Of a stretch of DNA of 64,000 bases, positions 11,420-23,502 are shown one piece after another. The stretch's first letter is position 1. Each line of letters begins with the position of its first letter. This DNA is from Taxillus chinensis. Lineage: Eukaryota; Streptophyta; Magnoliopsida; Santalales; Loranthaceae. The notes under the pieces were generated by a model. That model was not told where the DNA came from. It made no database searches and worked only from the letters and a program-made list of their open reading frames with translations. The position numbers were made by a program, and so were the translations under genes. Where the stretch lies: NCBI GenBank assembly GCA_023512835.1, contig CM042090.1, positions 11,563,343 through 11,627,342 of the forward strand, in the 5' to 3' direction.

Positions 11420-12559
11420 CCAATACGTTACAAGTGTTCTTGTGGTCACAAGGAATCGAGGCAAATTATATAGATAATGCACGTAAACAAAAAAATCGCA
11501 TGAAAAATACAAAATTTAAGCTCAAAACCTCAATGTATGCTCATATCAACTATAAAAATTACACCCATAACATAACACACCCACTTGCCACCTAGAAGTA
11601 GGGAAATCAATTGAAATCAATGTATCTTTTCTTTACAAAAAATATTGCCGAAGCCACATATTATTTGTATAATTTTTAAATAAAATAAAGAATGGAAGAG
11701 CATGCATAAACACGAGGTCACACTTTACTTAAATATTCTAATCGTTAATCTCACGAGGTTATAGAAGAATAAAATTGTAATTGTTGACATCTCATTCTCA
11801 TATGGATAGCATGTTAATATTATCATAATTACCATCACATGAAGGATGACTTGTCAATTTAAGAATAACAACAACATCAATCGTAGTGGAATAATAAAAA
11901 TATAAATAGTAATAGTTGTAATTCATTTCACAGGCTCAAAGGTAAGAGCAATAGTGAGAATAAATGATAACCAGATTCTCAAATAAGAGTAATTCATGAA
12001 GGGATAATCTGCATCCATCCATGACATCTTCACATCTGACTTGTTCATATAAAAAAGAAAACGATTGAGTTCTCATGAACAAAAATCATATAATTGGAGG
12101 ACACAAGACAAATGCCATTCTCTCTGACTCTCTACACACTAACTAGGATCACTCTACTGATTGTTCGATATAAGTGACATGTGATTATCCTAACTTAAGT
12201 TTGCTTGAATCCTTTAAATCTCATGATTTTAGATCTTTGATCTTTTTCATTGTATACTTTTCATTTTTCCTTTTAGTTTTACCAATTTATTTGCTAGACT
12301 ATTTATCATTCCAAAAGACCTTTTCTCCCTTTTTCAAAACCATATCCACCAATCTCCCCTTATTTAAGTCAACCGTTAAGTTAACTGAACCATTTTAACT
12401 TTATGATAATCTTCCTTACCATTTCTTGGATTTATCCTAATCTTCCATTTTAACTTTATGATGCTCCGCCTATTGGTATCTACAAATGCAAGCAAGCAAA
12501 CCAGAAGAGAAATTTTCATTAAGATAATAAAAATCATCTAGTTTAAATATTATACAAGT
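11420..12559. other. AT-rich intergenic DNA
   Basis: No gene or repeat is recognised here. Short open frames are AT-rich and lack domain similarity. Confidence 0.4.
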
Positions 12560-12962
12560 TTTTCTAAGTCATTCCCGCAGCCAGTCTTACTTAGGACATC
12601 TTCAATGGCAGCAATCCTCTTGTCTCTGTGAGACTCCAACTTCTTAGCTTGAATATAGCGATCTCTTTCTCTAACCAACGCAAAAGATTGCCAGTAATGC
12701 CACTTATCTCCCTCTTCTTGGCATCAGTTTTGAGGGCCTCAGCGGTACGTGCAGCATCGGCCCGGGCTTCCAGCCCATCCTTATAAACATTAAACTGGTG
12801 CCATGAATTTGTTCACCTCCAGAACTTCTTGCAGAACAGCTTGATAATCATAGCAGAGAGACAGATGATGGTGCGACAGTTGGGACACTTGAGTTTCAAG
12901 GACAAGAGGATTGTAGTGTGCTAGAAGATGATGCACAGACTTTACCGTTTCTTCAAACGTAA
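12560..12962 (-). pseudogene. Frameshifted coiled-coil coding remnant
   Basis: Minus-strand translation gives coding-like blocks split over frames: VHHLLAHYNPLVLETQVSQL, then (after a stop and frame change) VYKDGLEARADAARTAEALK, then RERDRYIQAKKLESHRDKRI. The last two are charged and helix-prone, consistent with a coiled coil. I do not recognise the parent gene. It could be a gag-like part of a retroelement or a decayed host gene. At least two frameshifts make a functional product unlikely. Confidence 0.45.
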
Positions 12963-13224
12963 GTCACATTTACACTGAGTGAAAATGTGAAAGCCTTCAA
13001 TTCACAATAAGTTCTATAGCCTCAACATTTAAAACTGCAATCATAAGTTCAATTAAACTGCAGGTTAACATTTTCTTCGACTAAAACATTTAATATATTG
13101 ATCGCAGGTTCTTACGCTAGGACCGCAAGTTTCTCCTCGGAACTCATGTAATTAATGTTAACGTTAACCGAATAAATTGAGGTTTAAAAAACTGTATTTA
13201 AAAAATTAATTGCTACGCTGCTAA

Positions 13225-13435
13225 GATAGCCACGTGGCAGCCAAAAAAAAAAACAAAAAACAAAAACCAGTAGCAATAGCATATGCAGTGAATGAACCAA
13301 TGACAGAGTGCCTTATCCAATCCTCTTATCCCCAAGTCGGCTCCAAAACACACGCGGTCGCCACCCACAATCTCAACCCAGGACTGGAGGCAAAAAGATA
13401 GGCACGGAGCTAGGTGTGGACAGAGACCAGAGAAA
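13225..13435 (+). promoter_or_regulatory. PSBO promoter with G-box and two I-boxes
   Basis: The 10-bp palindrome GCCACGTGGC (13229-13238) is a perfect G-box core, bound by bZIP/bHLH factors such as HY5 and PIFs. Two CTTATC motifs (GATAAG I-boxes on the other strand) lie at 13312-13317 and 13325-13330, and CCAAT is at about 13297. The G-box plus I-box pair is the known light-responsive module of photosynthesis genes. Function here is inferred. Confidence 0.65.
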
Positions 13436-14796
13436 ATGGCAGCATCGCTACAAGCAGCCGCCACGCTCATGCAGCCAAACCGGCTCGGCTCGCCGGCGAG
13501 GACCAGCCTGCAGCTGAGGCCTTATTCGTCGTCTTCGCAGAACCTCTGCAAGGCGTTCGGCTTTGAAAAAGCCGCTCGAGCCAGGCTCAGTTGCTCTCTC
13601 CAATCAGATTTGAAGGACCTCGCTAAAAAATGCTCCGACGCCTCCAAGATCGCCGGGTGGGCTCTCGCCACTTCTGTCGTCCTAGTCTCGGTATGCATCG
13701 CTGTCGTCTTATTTACGTTGTTTTTAAATTTTAACACGGTTCATGATGTCGGTTTAAATTATTAATATATATATATATATATATATTTATTTAAAAAAAA
13801 GAAGAAGAAGAAGATTAACAGTGTGTTTTTGGTATATATATATATTAGTTGGAGTGTTGTTTTAAAATTATGGCAGTAAATTACTAGAAATGATATATTT
13901 GTTTAACGTATCGGATGACAAATTTTGAAATATTGTAGTGTGGTTAGTTTCACTGTCGATTTACAATTTAGGTAGTGAAGTGTTTTGTCTCACTTTTACT
14001 AATTAATGAAATAACGAAGGAATGAATGAATGAGTAGGGAGCGAGTGCTGAGGGATTACCAAAGCGGCTAACCTACGACGAGATCCAAAGCAAGACCTAC
14101 ATGGAAGTGAAGGGAACCGGAACTGCCAACCAGTGCCCAACCATCAACGGCGGCATCGAGGCCTTCCCCTTCAAGGCCGGCACCTACAACGTGAAGAAGC
14201 TCTGCCTGGAACCTACCTCCTTCACCGTCAAGGCAGAGAGTGTCAGCAAGAACGAGCCTCCTGAGTTCCAGAAAACCAAGCTCATGACCCGCCTCACCTA
14301 CACCCTGGACGAGATTGAGGGCCCCTTGGCGGTTGCCCCTGATGGGACCATCAAGTTTGAGGAGAAGGATGGCATTGATTATGCCGCCGTCACCGTTCAG
14401 CTGCCTGGCGGTGAGCGTGTGCCCTTCCTCTTCACCATCAAGCAGCTGGTGGCATCCGGGAAGCCAGACAACTTTGGAGGACAGTTTTTGGTGCCATCCT
14501 ACCGGGGCACGTCTTTCTTGGACCCCAAGGGAAGAGGCGCCTCCACCGGCTATGACAATGCTGTGGCATTGCCGGCTGGAGGCAGGGGTGATGAGGAAGA
14601 GCTTGGCAAGGAGAATGCAAAGGATGCTTCATCCTCCAAGGGGAAGATTACCCTCAGCGTAACTAAGAGCAAACCGGAGAGTGGTGAGCTGATTGGAGTG
14701 TTTGAGAGCATCCAGCCTTCAGATACTGACCTGGGTGCAAAGGCTCCGAAGGATGTGAAGATCCAAGGGATCTGGTACGCTCAGCTCGAGTCATAA
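13436..14796 (+). CDS. PSBO: Oxygen-evolving enhancer protein 1 (PsbO, 33 kDa), chloroplastic
   Basis: PsbO is the lumenal manganese-stabilising subunit of photosystem II. Two exons, 13436-13690 and 14038-14796, join in phase 0 to give 337 residues, close to the usual 330 or so. The N-terminal 85-90 residues are a bipartite transit peptide: a Ser/Arg-rich stromal part ([14 protein letters not shown]), then a hydrophobic lumen-transfer segment ([16 protein letters not shown]). The mature protein should begin near [15 protein letters not shown]. Hallmarks include [16 protein letters not shown] with the first disulphide Cys, [10 protein letters not shown] with the second, [31 protein letters not shown] and the C-terminus GIWYAQLES. 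The intron lies just before the transit cleavage region and contains an (AT)n tract. The gene is convergent with NASP. Nothing appears broken. Confidence 0.98.
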
Positions 14797-15149
14797 GAGC
14801 TTTTTACTGTATGAAAAACAATAATTGTAATCCTTCTTGGTTCGGATTTGAGTAAACCCTGTTTGTATATGAGTTGATTATCAATGTGTCTTCCAATGAT
14901 GTCTTCTTTCAGATTTTAAATGGATTAACACAAAAAGTAGTTAATAACAATACTCCAAAAATTAGAACCTCTGCATGGACCGTAGTTGAAGGAAGGGGGA
15001 GTGCAGGGTGGTACTTTTCTGCAAGGCTCTACTAACATATAGCAGTACGATAACGAGACAACCATAAAAAGCCTCAACACCGCAATAAGGTGCAGGCAAA
15101 TCCATGTCTAGAGTGCAAATTTCGTACAAGCTCCACTACCCTCTCATCT
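14797..15149. other. Convergent 3' intergenic region between PSBO and NASP
   Basis: This stretch of about 350 bp between two stop codons must hold both 3' UTRs. AT-rich A/T-run sequence after the PSBO stop (AATAATTGTAAT near 14819) could serve in polyadenylation. No other feature is seen. Confidence 0.5.
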
Positions 15150-18100
15150 CTAAGAAGCATCGCCCTTGTCTTTGTCCTCTGAAGAGCTCAATGCAGGTTT
15201 TTTTGCTAGCTGACCAGGATCCTCAGTGCTGATGTTCGTCAACACTCGCTTTACTCCTCTTCCTACCACACCAAGGTGAGTGACTCCAGCAGCACCATTT
15301 GTGGGAGCAGAAGAGACGGTTGGGGAGTCCAAACTTCCATTGTTTTGGGCTGCATCCATCTGCGAAGAACTCATGTCTGTGTGGAGATTCTTCTCACTGC
15401 CTTTTGCCTTGGCTATTCCCAAAATTTCAGAGAGAATTGAGGATGGATTTGAGGCTGACAGACGCAGATCTTCCAGCTGCAGATCCAACACATCATAAAT
15501 TACAGTACTTACATCTATATACATGAAGGATATCAGGTTTTGCTTTTACCTTCTTCTCGAGTTCACTAGAGAGGCCATTGAGGGTTTCGATCTCAGCTTC
15601 TTTGTCTGCAACAGAAACAACTGACTGGGGTGCACTGGAAAGCACAACCTGACTTGATCCAGAACCGTCTGATGTTGTTGCTGATTCTGATGAACCCTTT
15701 ACTTCATCCATCAGCCGTTGCACCCGAGACTTGCAAGTGGATATTGCCTTTTCACAGTAAGGAATTGCTTCCTGAGCCATTGAGCCAATCTCCAAACACA
15801 GGCATATCCTAAAATTTCTAGATTCTCCTGTTAAGGTCATAATTGACGGATAGAATATAATGGCACCAATACTGAGGGCATAATAACATCTACAAATCTC
15901 GCATAGATCTTTAACAGCAGCAATTGATTTTTGGAAAGGATACAGTTCAGCAATAAGCCGACTATCAGGCTCCACAAGGCGCTCCAAAATGAACAACGCT
16001 TTCTTGTAGTCACCGAGAGAAGTTTCGATATCCTCTGTTTCAAGCATTGCACAGACAGCCCCCACGTTAGGCTTCAAAAAATGTTAACACTTTACGCAGA
16101 TGTGACAGAAGCTTTAGACAAGAACACCCAAATAAGCAAATTACCTCTTTCCAAAGCGACCTCTGCCAAAGCAGACAGTATGTCCACTTTCTCCATTGTG
16201 TCGCCACAGTGCTTTTCAATTATTGCCCTTGCAACATCAAGCATTTTCCACGCCAAATCCAAGTCAGATTCATCTTCCTCTGCTTCAGCTAGGTCCTCAA
16301 CATCACCTTTCTCATCATCTTCATCCTCTTTACCGCTAGAACCTTTCAACACCAGGGAAATATGTAAAGAATTGTTGCTAAGAACAATCGTACACTTAGA
16401 CAATAGTCCAAAACCTAATGGATTTGTATGATAGAACACTTGAGCCCTCTCTGCTCCTGCATTCTCTAGTCCATGTATGGAAATCTGCTTATAGAGTCTA
16501 ATCCCCTATCAATATTTCACATTCAAGTAAGCATGTCAAGCAATGGAGCTGAAATTGATCTTACTAAACGAGAAGCCCAAGCATATAGATAAAAGGACCC
16601 AGGAGTTTTCGAATCATAAACAAACTCATTAGCATAACAAGATACAGACAGAGATGATTAAAGCCCATAAGAGAATCGTAGGTTTTTCTGTTTACCACTC
16701 CGCCTTGTGATAATGAGAGTATTTGATGAAGTACTGAGTTTGCATGAAATTCTGGATTGGGATGGATTGTAGAGAAGAATTAAAATAGAAACCACCCACC
16801 CAAAGAACTTAACAAAACAAAACAAAAGGGATATCAATGATAGAATCATGCGAAGGGCCAGGTCAGTGCAAGTTGTAGTGTGCAAGCCATAAACAGGAAA
16901 GCATGACATAACTTTCTCCGGTCCAATGTTAATTCACACAGAACTAGTAAAACTTATACCATGATTAAAGGTGCAAATAGATTCTCACCATCATCTCCCG
17001 TTCCTTCTTTTTTATCAGAATTTCCAGCTTGTTGAGCGCTGCTTGAAGCAGAGACTGTGGAAGATTCACACTTTCCAGTACTATCAACAGATCCATCTTT
17101 ATATGAATCACGGTGGGATTCACTATCTTTCTCTGGCACCTTACCAAGTGTATCAGCCTCTTCTTGAGCCTTGCGCAGCGGTGAGCCATTAACAGATCCA
17201 TCCTTACGTGAATCATGTTGGAGTTCACCATCTTTCTTTGGTAACATACCAAGTGGATCGGCCTCATCTTGAGCCTTGCGTAGCAGTGCACTTCCATACT
17301 CATAGTATAAATTAACACATTCAAGAGCAAGTTCACCATAATGAGCAGCCCTGTCAAGATTATTATCAACTCAATAAGAATACCTTTTTTTCTGGAAACA
17401 ATTTACTATTAAAAATTGCAAATGGTAGACAATGATCTCTCAACTTGATCAGATAAAAATATATCAAATATTGTTGTCTACTCAGTAATAGTTGTTAGGA
17501 CTAGATGTTATGGGATTTATATTCTCAGTTGGGTCAAGTTTTGATAGGATAGTTAGCTCTTCTCTATTTCCCATATAAGGTCTCCAGGATTCACACTTTT
17601 ACATTATTGAAAAATGAAGTTTACACAAACACTTTTACTTCTCTCATTTCTCTGTTCAATCTCTGCCTCTTCGTTGAGAGATCAATCTACAATATCGCAA
17701 TTACATTTCCAATAAACAGTAACAAAAACTGAACTCCAAAACAAGACAGATTCCTTATATATGTTAAGTGTAACTTCAGAAATTGTATATATAACTGTTA
17801 AAATTTATTCATAAATTGTTCCACTAACTAGAGCCATAAACAAGACAACAAAAATCCAGGTGTTATTAATTCTAAAATGTTGGAGGGTCGTTACATATTT
17901 TAAAAGTACAAGAATACAACTAAAACAAACATGATCCTCCATTGCTTGTTGATTCAAAAATCCTTCAAGCAATCAAAATCATAAGCACATCATCATTTAC
18001 TTCCTATTAAGAATCAGAAACCGTTCAATCAATCAAAATGGAATGTTCAAAAAGCCTTTAATCGATTTTAATTGATCAAAATCATAACCCAAGTCATCAT

Positions 18101-18965
18101 TTCCTTCCTATTGAAAAACCGTTCAATCATCTGATACAACAACACACACCATCATTTATATTCGATGCAAAAAACCTTTAGTCATTCAAAATCACAAACC
18201 CACATCATCAATTTCTTTTTCATTCAAAAAAGCCTTTAATCGAACAACACAGTCACCCACATCATCATTTCTTTCTTATTCAAAAAAAGCCTCTAATCAC
18301 ATTATCATTTACATTGGACTAAAAAAACCTGTAGCCCTTCGAAATCATAACCCGCACGGCTACAGCCTGCACCGTCATTTATTCACAATGAAAAGAGCCT
18401 TTTAAATCGATAAAAACCTTAACCCACGCCATCATTTATTGTCGATTCTAAAACGCTTGAGTTCATCTAAACTAACGCACAATAGCTAAACAGGACTAAC
18501 AAATACCTAGCTTCGCTAATATCAGATTTAGGTTAGGGATTCACTCCCTCCCTCCATATGACTGAACGCGAATACTCGCTCACTCTTCCACAACATCTCG
18601 ACACTGAAACATAAATCGACAAGAACAAGGAAAACGTTGAAAACCAAGAACCTGATCTCTAGGGCACGGCTGAAACACTCTGCTGCCTCGCTGAAATCGG
18701 AGTCCTTGACGGCCTTGGATCCCTTCTCCACCAGCTCGGCGGCATAGTCCAGCGACTTCTCGCGGTCAGCAACAACGACAGGGGCAGAGGTTTCAACAAC
18801 TTTGTGACTGTTGTTGTTGTTGTTGTCGTCGCAAGAAGACGACTCGGCCAGGGTGGTACCTTCCTGAGCGTTCGGGACAGCTAGGGTTTCATCGACCTTG
18901 GAGGCGGAAGGCTCAGGGTCTGCGGCGAGAGTGGGCTCGGCGGCCACCGTACTCTCTTCCGCCAT
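15150..18965 (-). CDS. NASP: NASP/SIM3-like histone H3 chaperone
   Basis: Plant NASP binds H3-H4 dimers, including CENH3, and keeps a soluble histone pool. Six exons with matching phases are proposed: 18965-18652, 17350-16989, 16342-16145, 16034-15944, 15817-15550 and 15476-15150, giving 519 residues. The N-terminus is acidic and Ala/Glu-rich. TPR-like helices follow (AAELVEKGSKAVKDSDFSEA, AAHYGELALECVNLYYEYGS), interrupted by the long acidic insertion typical of NASP (EDEDDEKGDVEDLAEAEEDE), then LAWKMLDVARAIIEK, DYKKALFILERLV and NFRICLCLEIGSMAQEAIPY, and a C-terminal coiled-coil segment. The C-terminus holds a basic cluster (GVKRVL...LAKKPA) that looks like a nuclear localisation signal. 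Part of exon 2 is a degenerate duplicated block: RKAQDEADPLGMLPKKD is followed by RKAQEEADTLGKVPEKD. The start is the first ATG of exon 1. Confidence 0.93.
17940..18470. repeat. Imperfect minisatellite in NASP intron 1
   Basis: About eight or nine diverged units of roughly 50-65 bp recur, each with a core like CCCACATCATCATTT, then TTC.ATTCAAAAAAGCCTTTAATC and CAAAATCATAA. Cores occur near 17987, 18086, 18147, 18202, 18255, 18300, 18368 and 18424. It lies wholly within the 1.3-kb first intron, close to the 5' exon. Confidence 0.7.
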
Positions 18966-20172
18966 AATCTATTTGTTGAAGCCGGAAAAATGTGGAAGTG
19001 AAACAGATATCAAAATTTGAGGGGTGGGAGTGTCTGTTCTCTCGTTGCCTTCAAATATCTCCTCCGGGCGGAAACGAAGGAGAAGAGTTTGAGCTTTTAA
19101 ACACTTTATTTTTTTTTGTGGGGGGGCTCAATTAAACCGCCGAGTCAACCCACAAGTTGTTTGCTCTAATTGATTTTTTTTTTTTTTTTAACTCTTTATG
19201 GTTTTCAAATTTTAATTTGTGTGACGCATAAGCCGTGACTTGATGGGAAAATGTTTTACTGTTTTGGAATTCAAATAGATATCTATTTGAATAATTACAC
19301 GTTCAAATTAGAGTGGAACATTTGCTCTAATTCAAATGGAATATGGGTCATTAAAAACTTGTCATATTGAATAATTACACGTTTTAGTTGATATCTATGT
19401 TCCTCATTAAGTTCATGTTCCAGGTGGGAAAATGATCATCACAAAGTTGTAAAAGAAATATATGAGTCTATCTTGAGCAATCTTCTCTTCCTTCATATTC
19501 AACAAAAGACTTGAAATTTTAAAACTTCCCATTTTGAATCCACTTAGAAAATCTCCCTCCTTCTCCTTGTATATCACCAAACACAATGTTTGTAAAAATC
19601 ATTGATATCAACATCCTAGTTATGTTTAAATTAGAGTGGAAGTCAAACTTACAAACCCAATTAGGTGGAGTTTGTTCATGTATGATTTATATCCTATTTA
19701 CTCATATAGCGTGAACTATATGATTATTGAAACTTGAAAATAATCGATTGGATTAGGAAAAAAAAATAATGACAATTGAATCACTCAAATTCAAAAGATG
19801 AAAATACTTCAAAAAATTTATAATATGAATCTAATTTTATATATAGGTATAAACAGAAAAATTGTACCCAAACAAATATTAAAATTAAATTATAATCAAA
19901 CAATTGACCCATATTCCATCAGATAATGAGTAAAATTTATTCGGTAGAAATTTCATTTAACAGTTATAATACTATGTACTACTTGAGTTAATCTGTTGAT
20001 AGCTATGACAATGTGACAACTTAATAAATTATTGCGAGGAAAAAATAAAATTATGAAAAAGCATAGTTGTCTACATCAGACATGATTTCGAGATTTCGCG
20101 ATGATACTATAAACTAGTTGCATGTAACATTTTTCTTCACTATTCCGAATTATTCAACATTCAATGCCAATG

Positions 20173-20227
<55 letters not shown>

Positions 20228-21473
20228 AAATGGATAGTTTGAGATTTTAAGGTCATGTTTATTATAATAACTCATTTTTAATTTTTGGGACTTGACTAAT
20301 AAAAATAAATCTTTTTATTTTTTATTTATATTCAAAAATAATTATCATATTTATAAAATAAAATTAGAAAAATACAAAATAAATATTCCTTAATGCCCCC
20401 AAAATAAACGAGTGTGATAAGTTGAAGAATATTTGATAGCTTTATGCTAGTTTTAAAGTGTGAACTAAATCAATTAAAGGGTTTTAGTTTAAAAATCTTA
20501 AAATCAAATTTAATAAAATTACGATTAAGTATTTGACTTGAATATCAAGTTTTATTTAAAATGAGCGTGTAATTTTAATGATCAAAACCATAACTTGTTT
20601 GATTTTGAAGTAATCAACACTATGTTTTACGAAATTCATTCCACCTACATTTTAAAAAAATTATAAAAGCTCAACTCAAACAAATAAATATATAAAAATG
20701 ATATTCCCAAGATAGTTGTAAGCTTTTTTCATGTGTTAAACAATTCAAAATTCAAGATTTGTATAATCTTCTTCTTTTAATCTTTTGCACTTTTGAATAA
20801 GATGGTCACTTTTGAGCAACTCGAAAGTGATCTATTTGCTTAAAAAACAACATTTGAATATACTAAAGATTCAAGCATTTAAAGAAGTCTAATATAAGGT
20901 TTCGTGATTGGGTTTCATTTTTCTCCTTATACTAGATACTCTGATTTTAAGTTTTGTCCGTTTTAAATAAAGTTATTTTAAAAGCATTTTTAATAATACT
21001 TTTTATTTTTTATTTACACATGAACAAAAATTTCACATGAAGAGTCATTTTATATTTTCAATTTAAACTCTAATATTATTTTTATTTTATTTTTATTCTT
21101 ATAAAAATATTTATTTTTATTTTTATTTTTTATTAATACATGTGATTAAGAAGTAAGAAAAAAATGATATTATACAATATAAAATGTTAATAATATTTCT
21201 TGTTATAAAAGCACTCACCATGAAATAGTCAAATATTTTAATAAATTTGTTTACATGGAATAATATTAATAAAAAATTTGACTCAATATTAAACACCCAA
21301 CTTTTAAGCACTGACTAATCAAATTTAATTAGTTGGTCAAAGGGCCTTATCCCTTTTACATCCCCAAACCACGAACACTACCTTCTCATCGGACGTAATA
21401 AGCAACATTGGTATCGTAAAAAACAATATGACTCACAAGTGAAGAACCTTCAGTTACTTAATTTGGATGCTCG
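18966..21473. other. NASP upstream region and AT-rich spacer
   Basis: The first 170 bp are the likely NASP promoter/leader. The rest is AT-rich with no gene. TTGAATAATTACACGTT recurs near 19287 and 19366. A 46-bp (TA)n microsatellite lies at 20179-20224. Short open frames around 21120-21310 are low-complexity and not credible genes. Confidence 0.5.
20179..20224. repeat. (TA)23 microsatellite
   Basis: An uninterrupted TA dinucleotide run of 46 bp in AT-rich spacer, likely length-polymorphic. Confidence 0.95.
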
Positions 21474-22066
21474 TAGGGCTGCAAACGAACTGAGTCAAGC
21501 CAAGTATTAAGGTATTCGAACGTGTCTGTTACTATTTATTAACGAACTGAGCCGAATAAGAGTTTTAAATTATAATGTTCATGAACTGTTCACGAACGGT
21601 ACTCTGTTGTTCATGATTTTACATAATTATAAAATCATAAAAATATGCAAAAAGAGATCTATACCATAAATTTATTCAAAACAGTATAATTAATTAACTA
21701 TTAGGCCTGTATTATCTTTGTTTAATATGTTTAAACAATTACTATATATAGGTCACGAAGATATTATAATAGTAATAATAAACAAATAAGTCAAAATTAT
21801 ATATTTTTATTTAATAATAATATAAAAGTATATATTTATTAAATTATTTTTAATAAAAGTATATTATATTTAATAAAATAACTTTTATATATATTAATTG
21901 ATTTATTAATTTTTCATTCACAAATAATTTTCACGAACACAAACGATATTTATGAACTGTTTGTGAACACTTATTTGTAAACGTTCGCGAATATATTCAC
22001 GAATATAACAATGATATTCACAAACTGTTCACGAACGAATATAAACGAATGTTTAATTCATTTACA
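21474..22066. mobile_element. Diverged second copy of the 63-741 hAT-type element
   Basis: It begins TAGGGCTGCAAACGAACTGAG, like copy 1, and follows the same internal order, including a shared block around AATTAATTAACTATTAG, an AT-rich centre, and right-side TTCACGAA-type motifs. The right end (TTCATTTACAATTTTA) has lost the GCCCTA terminus and no TSD survives, so it is older or truncated. Confidence 0.7.
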
Positions 22067-22217
22067 ATTTTATATGATTGTCATCTCGAATTGCGTTGTA
22101 ACTCAAAGTAACACATCTCCTTATCAAAACCTTTATGCTTGAAAATTAAGTGAAATTTAATATTAATAAAATTTTTAATTCAAATATATATTTAGAATCA
22201 AATTTATAGCAGTATTA

Positions 22218-22450
22218 GGGCATGTTTGTTTCACCTGTTTTCTGTTTTCGTTTTCAAAATGTGATAGCTGTTTTCGAGTACAAAAAACATAAAATTAAAA
22301 ACAATAAAATATTATTTTCATTCTCTAGGACATAAAAAATAAAAACAAATTTTTATTATTTTTAATTTTCAATTTTTTGTACTAAAAAACAGCTATTACA
22401 TTTTGAAAACAAAAACACAAAACCCTCCAACCATACAACCATACATGCCC
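22218..22450. mobile_element. Tourist-like (PIF/Harbinger) MITE
   Basis: The 233-bp element has termini GGGCATGT...ACATGCCC and a TTA target duplication (22215-22217, 22451-22453). Long imperfect inverted arms (TTTTCAAAATGTGATAGCTGTTTT against AACAGCTATTACATTTTGAAAAC) would fold into a hairpin. It ends 174 bp before the start codon of the next gene. Confidence 0.75.
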
Positions 22451-22624
22451 TTAATCACGTAGGCGCTCTAACTCCGTTATTTATTACAACAAATAGGATT
22501 ATAATTACAAACTGGGAAATTGATGGGTGTGTCAGCATCTGGGGCCACGGACTAAACCAAAATCACTCCTCTCTCTGCTCTCTCGAAGAACCTTATCTTC
22601 TTCCCCCGAATCACAAGCCAAACA

Positions 22625-23083
22625 ATGGCTTCTGCCACCTCGTGCCTTGTCCTCAACCCTCTCCCACTCCGCCTCGGGCACTCCGCCCCACGCGTTACCT
22701 GCCGATCGGCGACCGTTTCAGGCTCTGTGCATCCGGGTCGCTGCTCCTCCGCCCTGACTACTCGTAGAGGATGGCTTCTCATGCTGACTGCGGTGCCGTG
22801 GGCGAGACAGCAGCCGGCGATAGCGCAGGACATCCCGCTGTTCGGACTGAGGAGGAAGGTCGAGAAGGCGGAGGAGATTCTCAAGGAAGGGATCGAGACG
22901 GCGGAGAAAGGGGTCGAGACGGCTGAGAGAGAGATTGAGGCGGCGGAGATTGGGATCGAGACGGCGGTGAGTTTTGACGGGCTGGCGCAGGCAGGGGCGG
23001 TGGCGGGAGCGGAGGCGGTTGGGGTGTTGGTGGCTACGTCCGTTGTCAAGGGCATCTTAGGGCCTGAAGGTGGGAAAATGTGA
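22625..23083 (+). CDS. Small predicted thylakoid-lumen protein with Tat-like signal
   Basis: This is a single-exon gene of 152 residues. Residues 1-45 are Ser/Arg-rich, like a chloroplast transit peptide. They are followed by a twin-arginine motif, a hydrophobic stretch and an A-x-A cleavage site (TTRRGWLLMLTAVPWARQQP, then AIAQ), the layout of Tat-pathway lumen signals. The predicted mature part starts near DIPLFGLRRKV. It is dominated by a charged amphipathic helix with a repeated heptad-like pattern (EEILKEGIETAEKGVETAER), followed by a Gly/Ala-rich hydrophobic segment (AGAVAGAEAVGVLVATSVV) that may be a membrane span. I recall related uncharacterised plant proteins starting with DIPLFG but cannot name a function. 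The base composition (GC-rich) fits a host gene. Confidence 0.75.
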   Translation: MASATSCLVLNPLPLRLGHSAPRVTCRSATVSGSVHPGRCSSALTTRRGWLLMLTAVPWARQQPAIAQDIPLFGLRRKVEKAEEILKEGIETAEKGVETAEREIEAAEIGIETAVSFDGLAQAGAVAGAEAVGVLVATSVVKGILGPEGGKM

Positions 23084-23502
23084 GGCTTTGGAGTGTTGGT
23101 ATTGCTGGTGTTTTTTACAGACTGCGCTTTTGGTTGGTTATTGTTGTTGTTTCAAAATAGCACCACCACACCGCCATTGCTTTATTAAAACTGGTACGAG
23201 TCCCATAATGTAATTAATTTGGCGTTCATATCGTTCACTATAACTGTATAACACGACAAAACTTATCATGAAAAACCATATTTCTTGTTATCTTTCATAG
23301 GCAGCCACGGTCAAACCACTCAGCATTTTGCTTATGTACATATAATAGGACTGCTTCCTTAAAACTGTGCCTCCTACCTGTGAATCACAAAGACGCGGGC
23401 ACACACACACACACTCCCGGGGTCATAAGTAGTCGGATAGTGGCAACACTGTGGGCACACACTCGTGGGATCGTATGTGGAGTGGAGATATGGCTGCGGC
23501 GG
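23084..23502. other. Convergent 3' intergenic region
   Basis: The region lies between a plus-strand stop and a minus-strand stop and should hold both 3' UTRs. An (AC)n tract lies near 23399-23413. No coding feature is seen. Confidence 0.45.
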
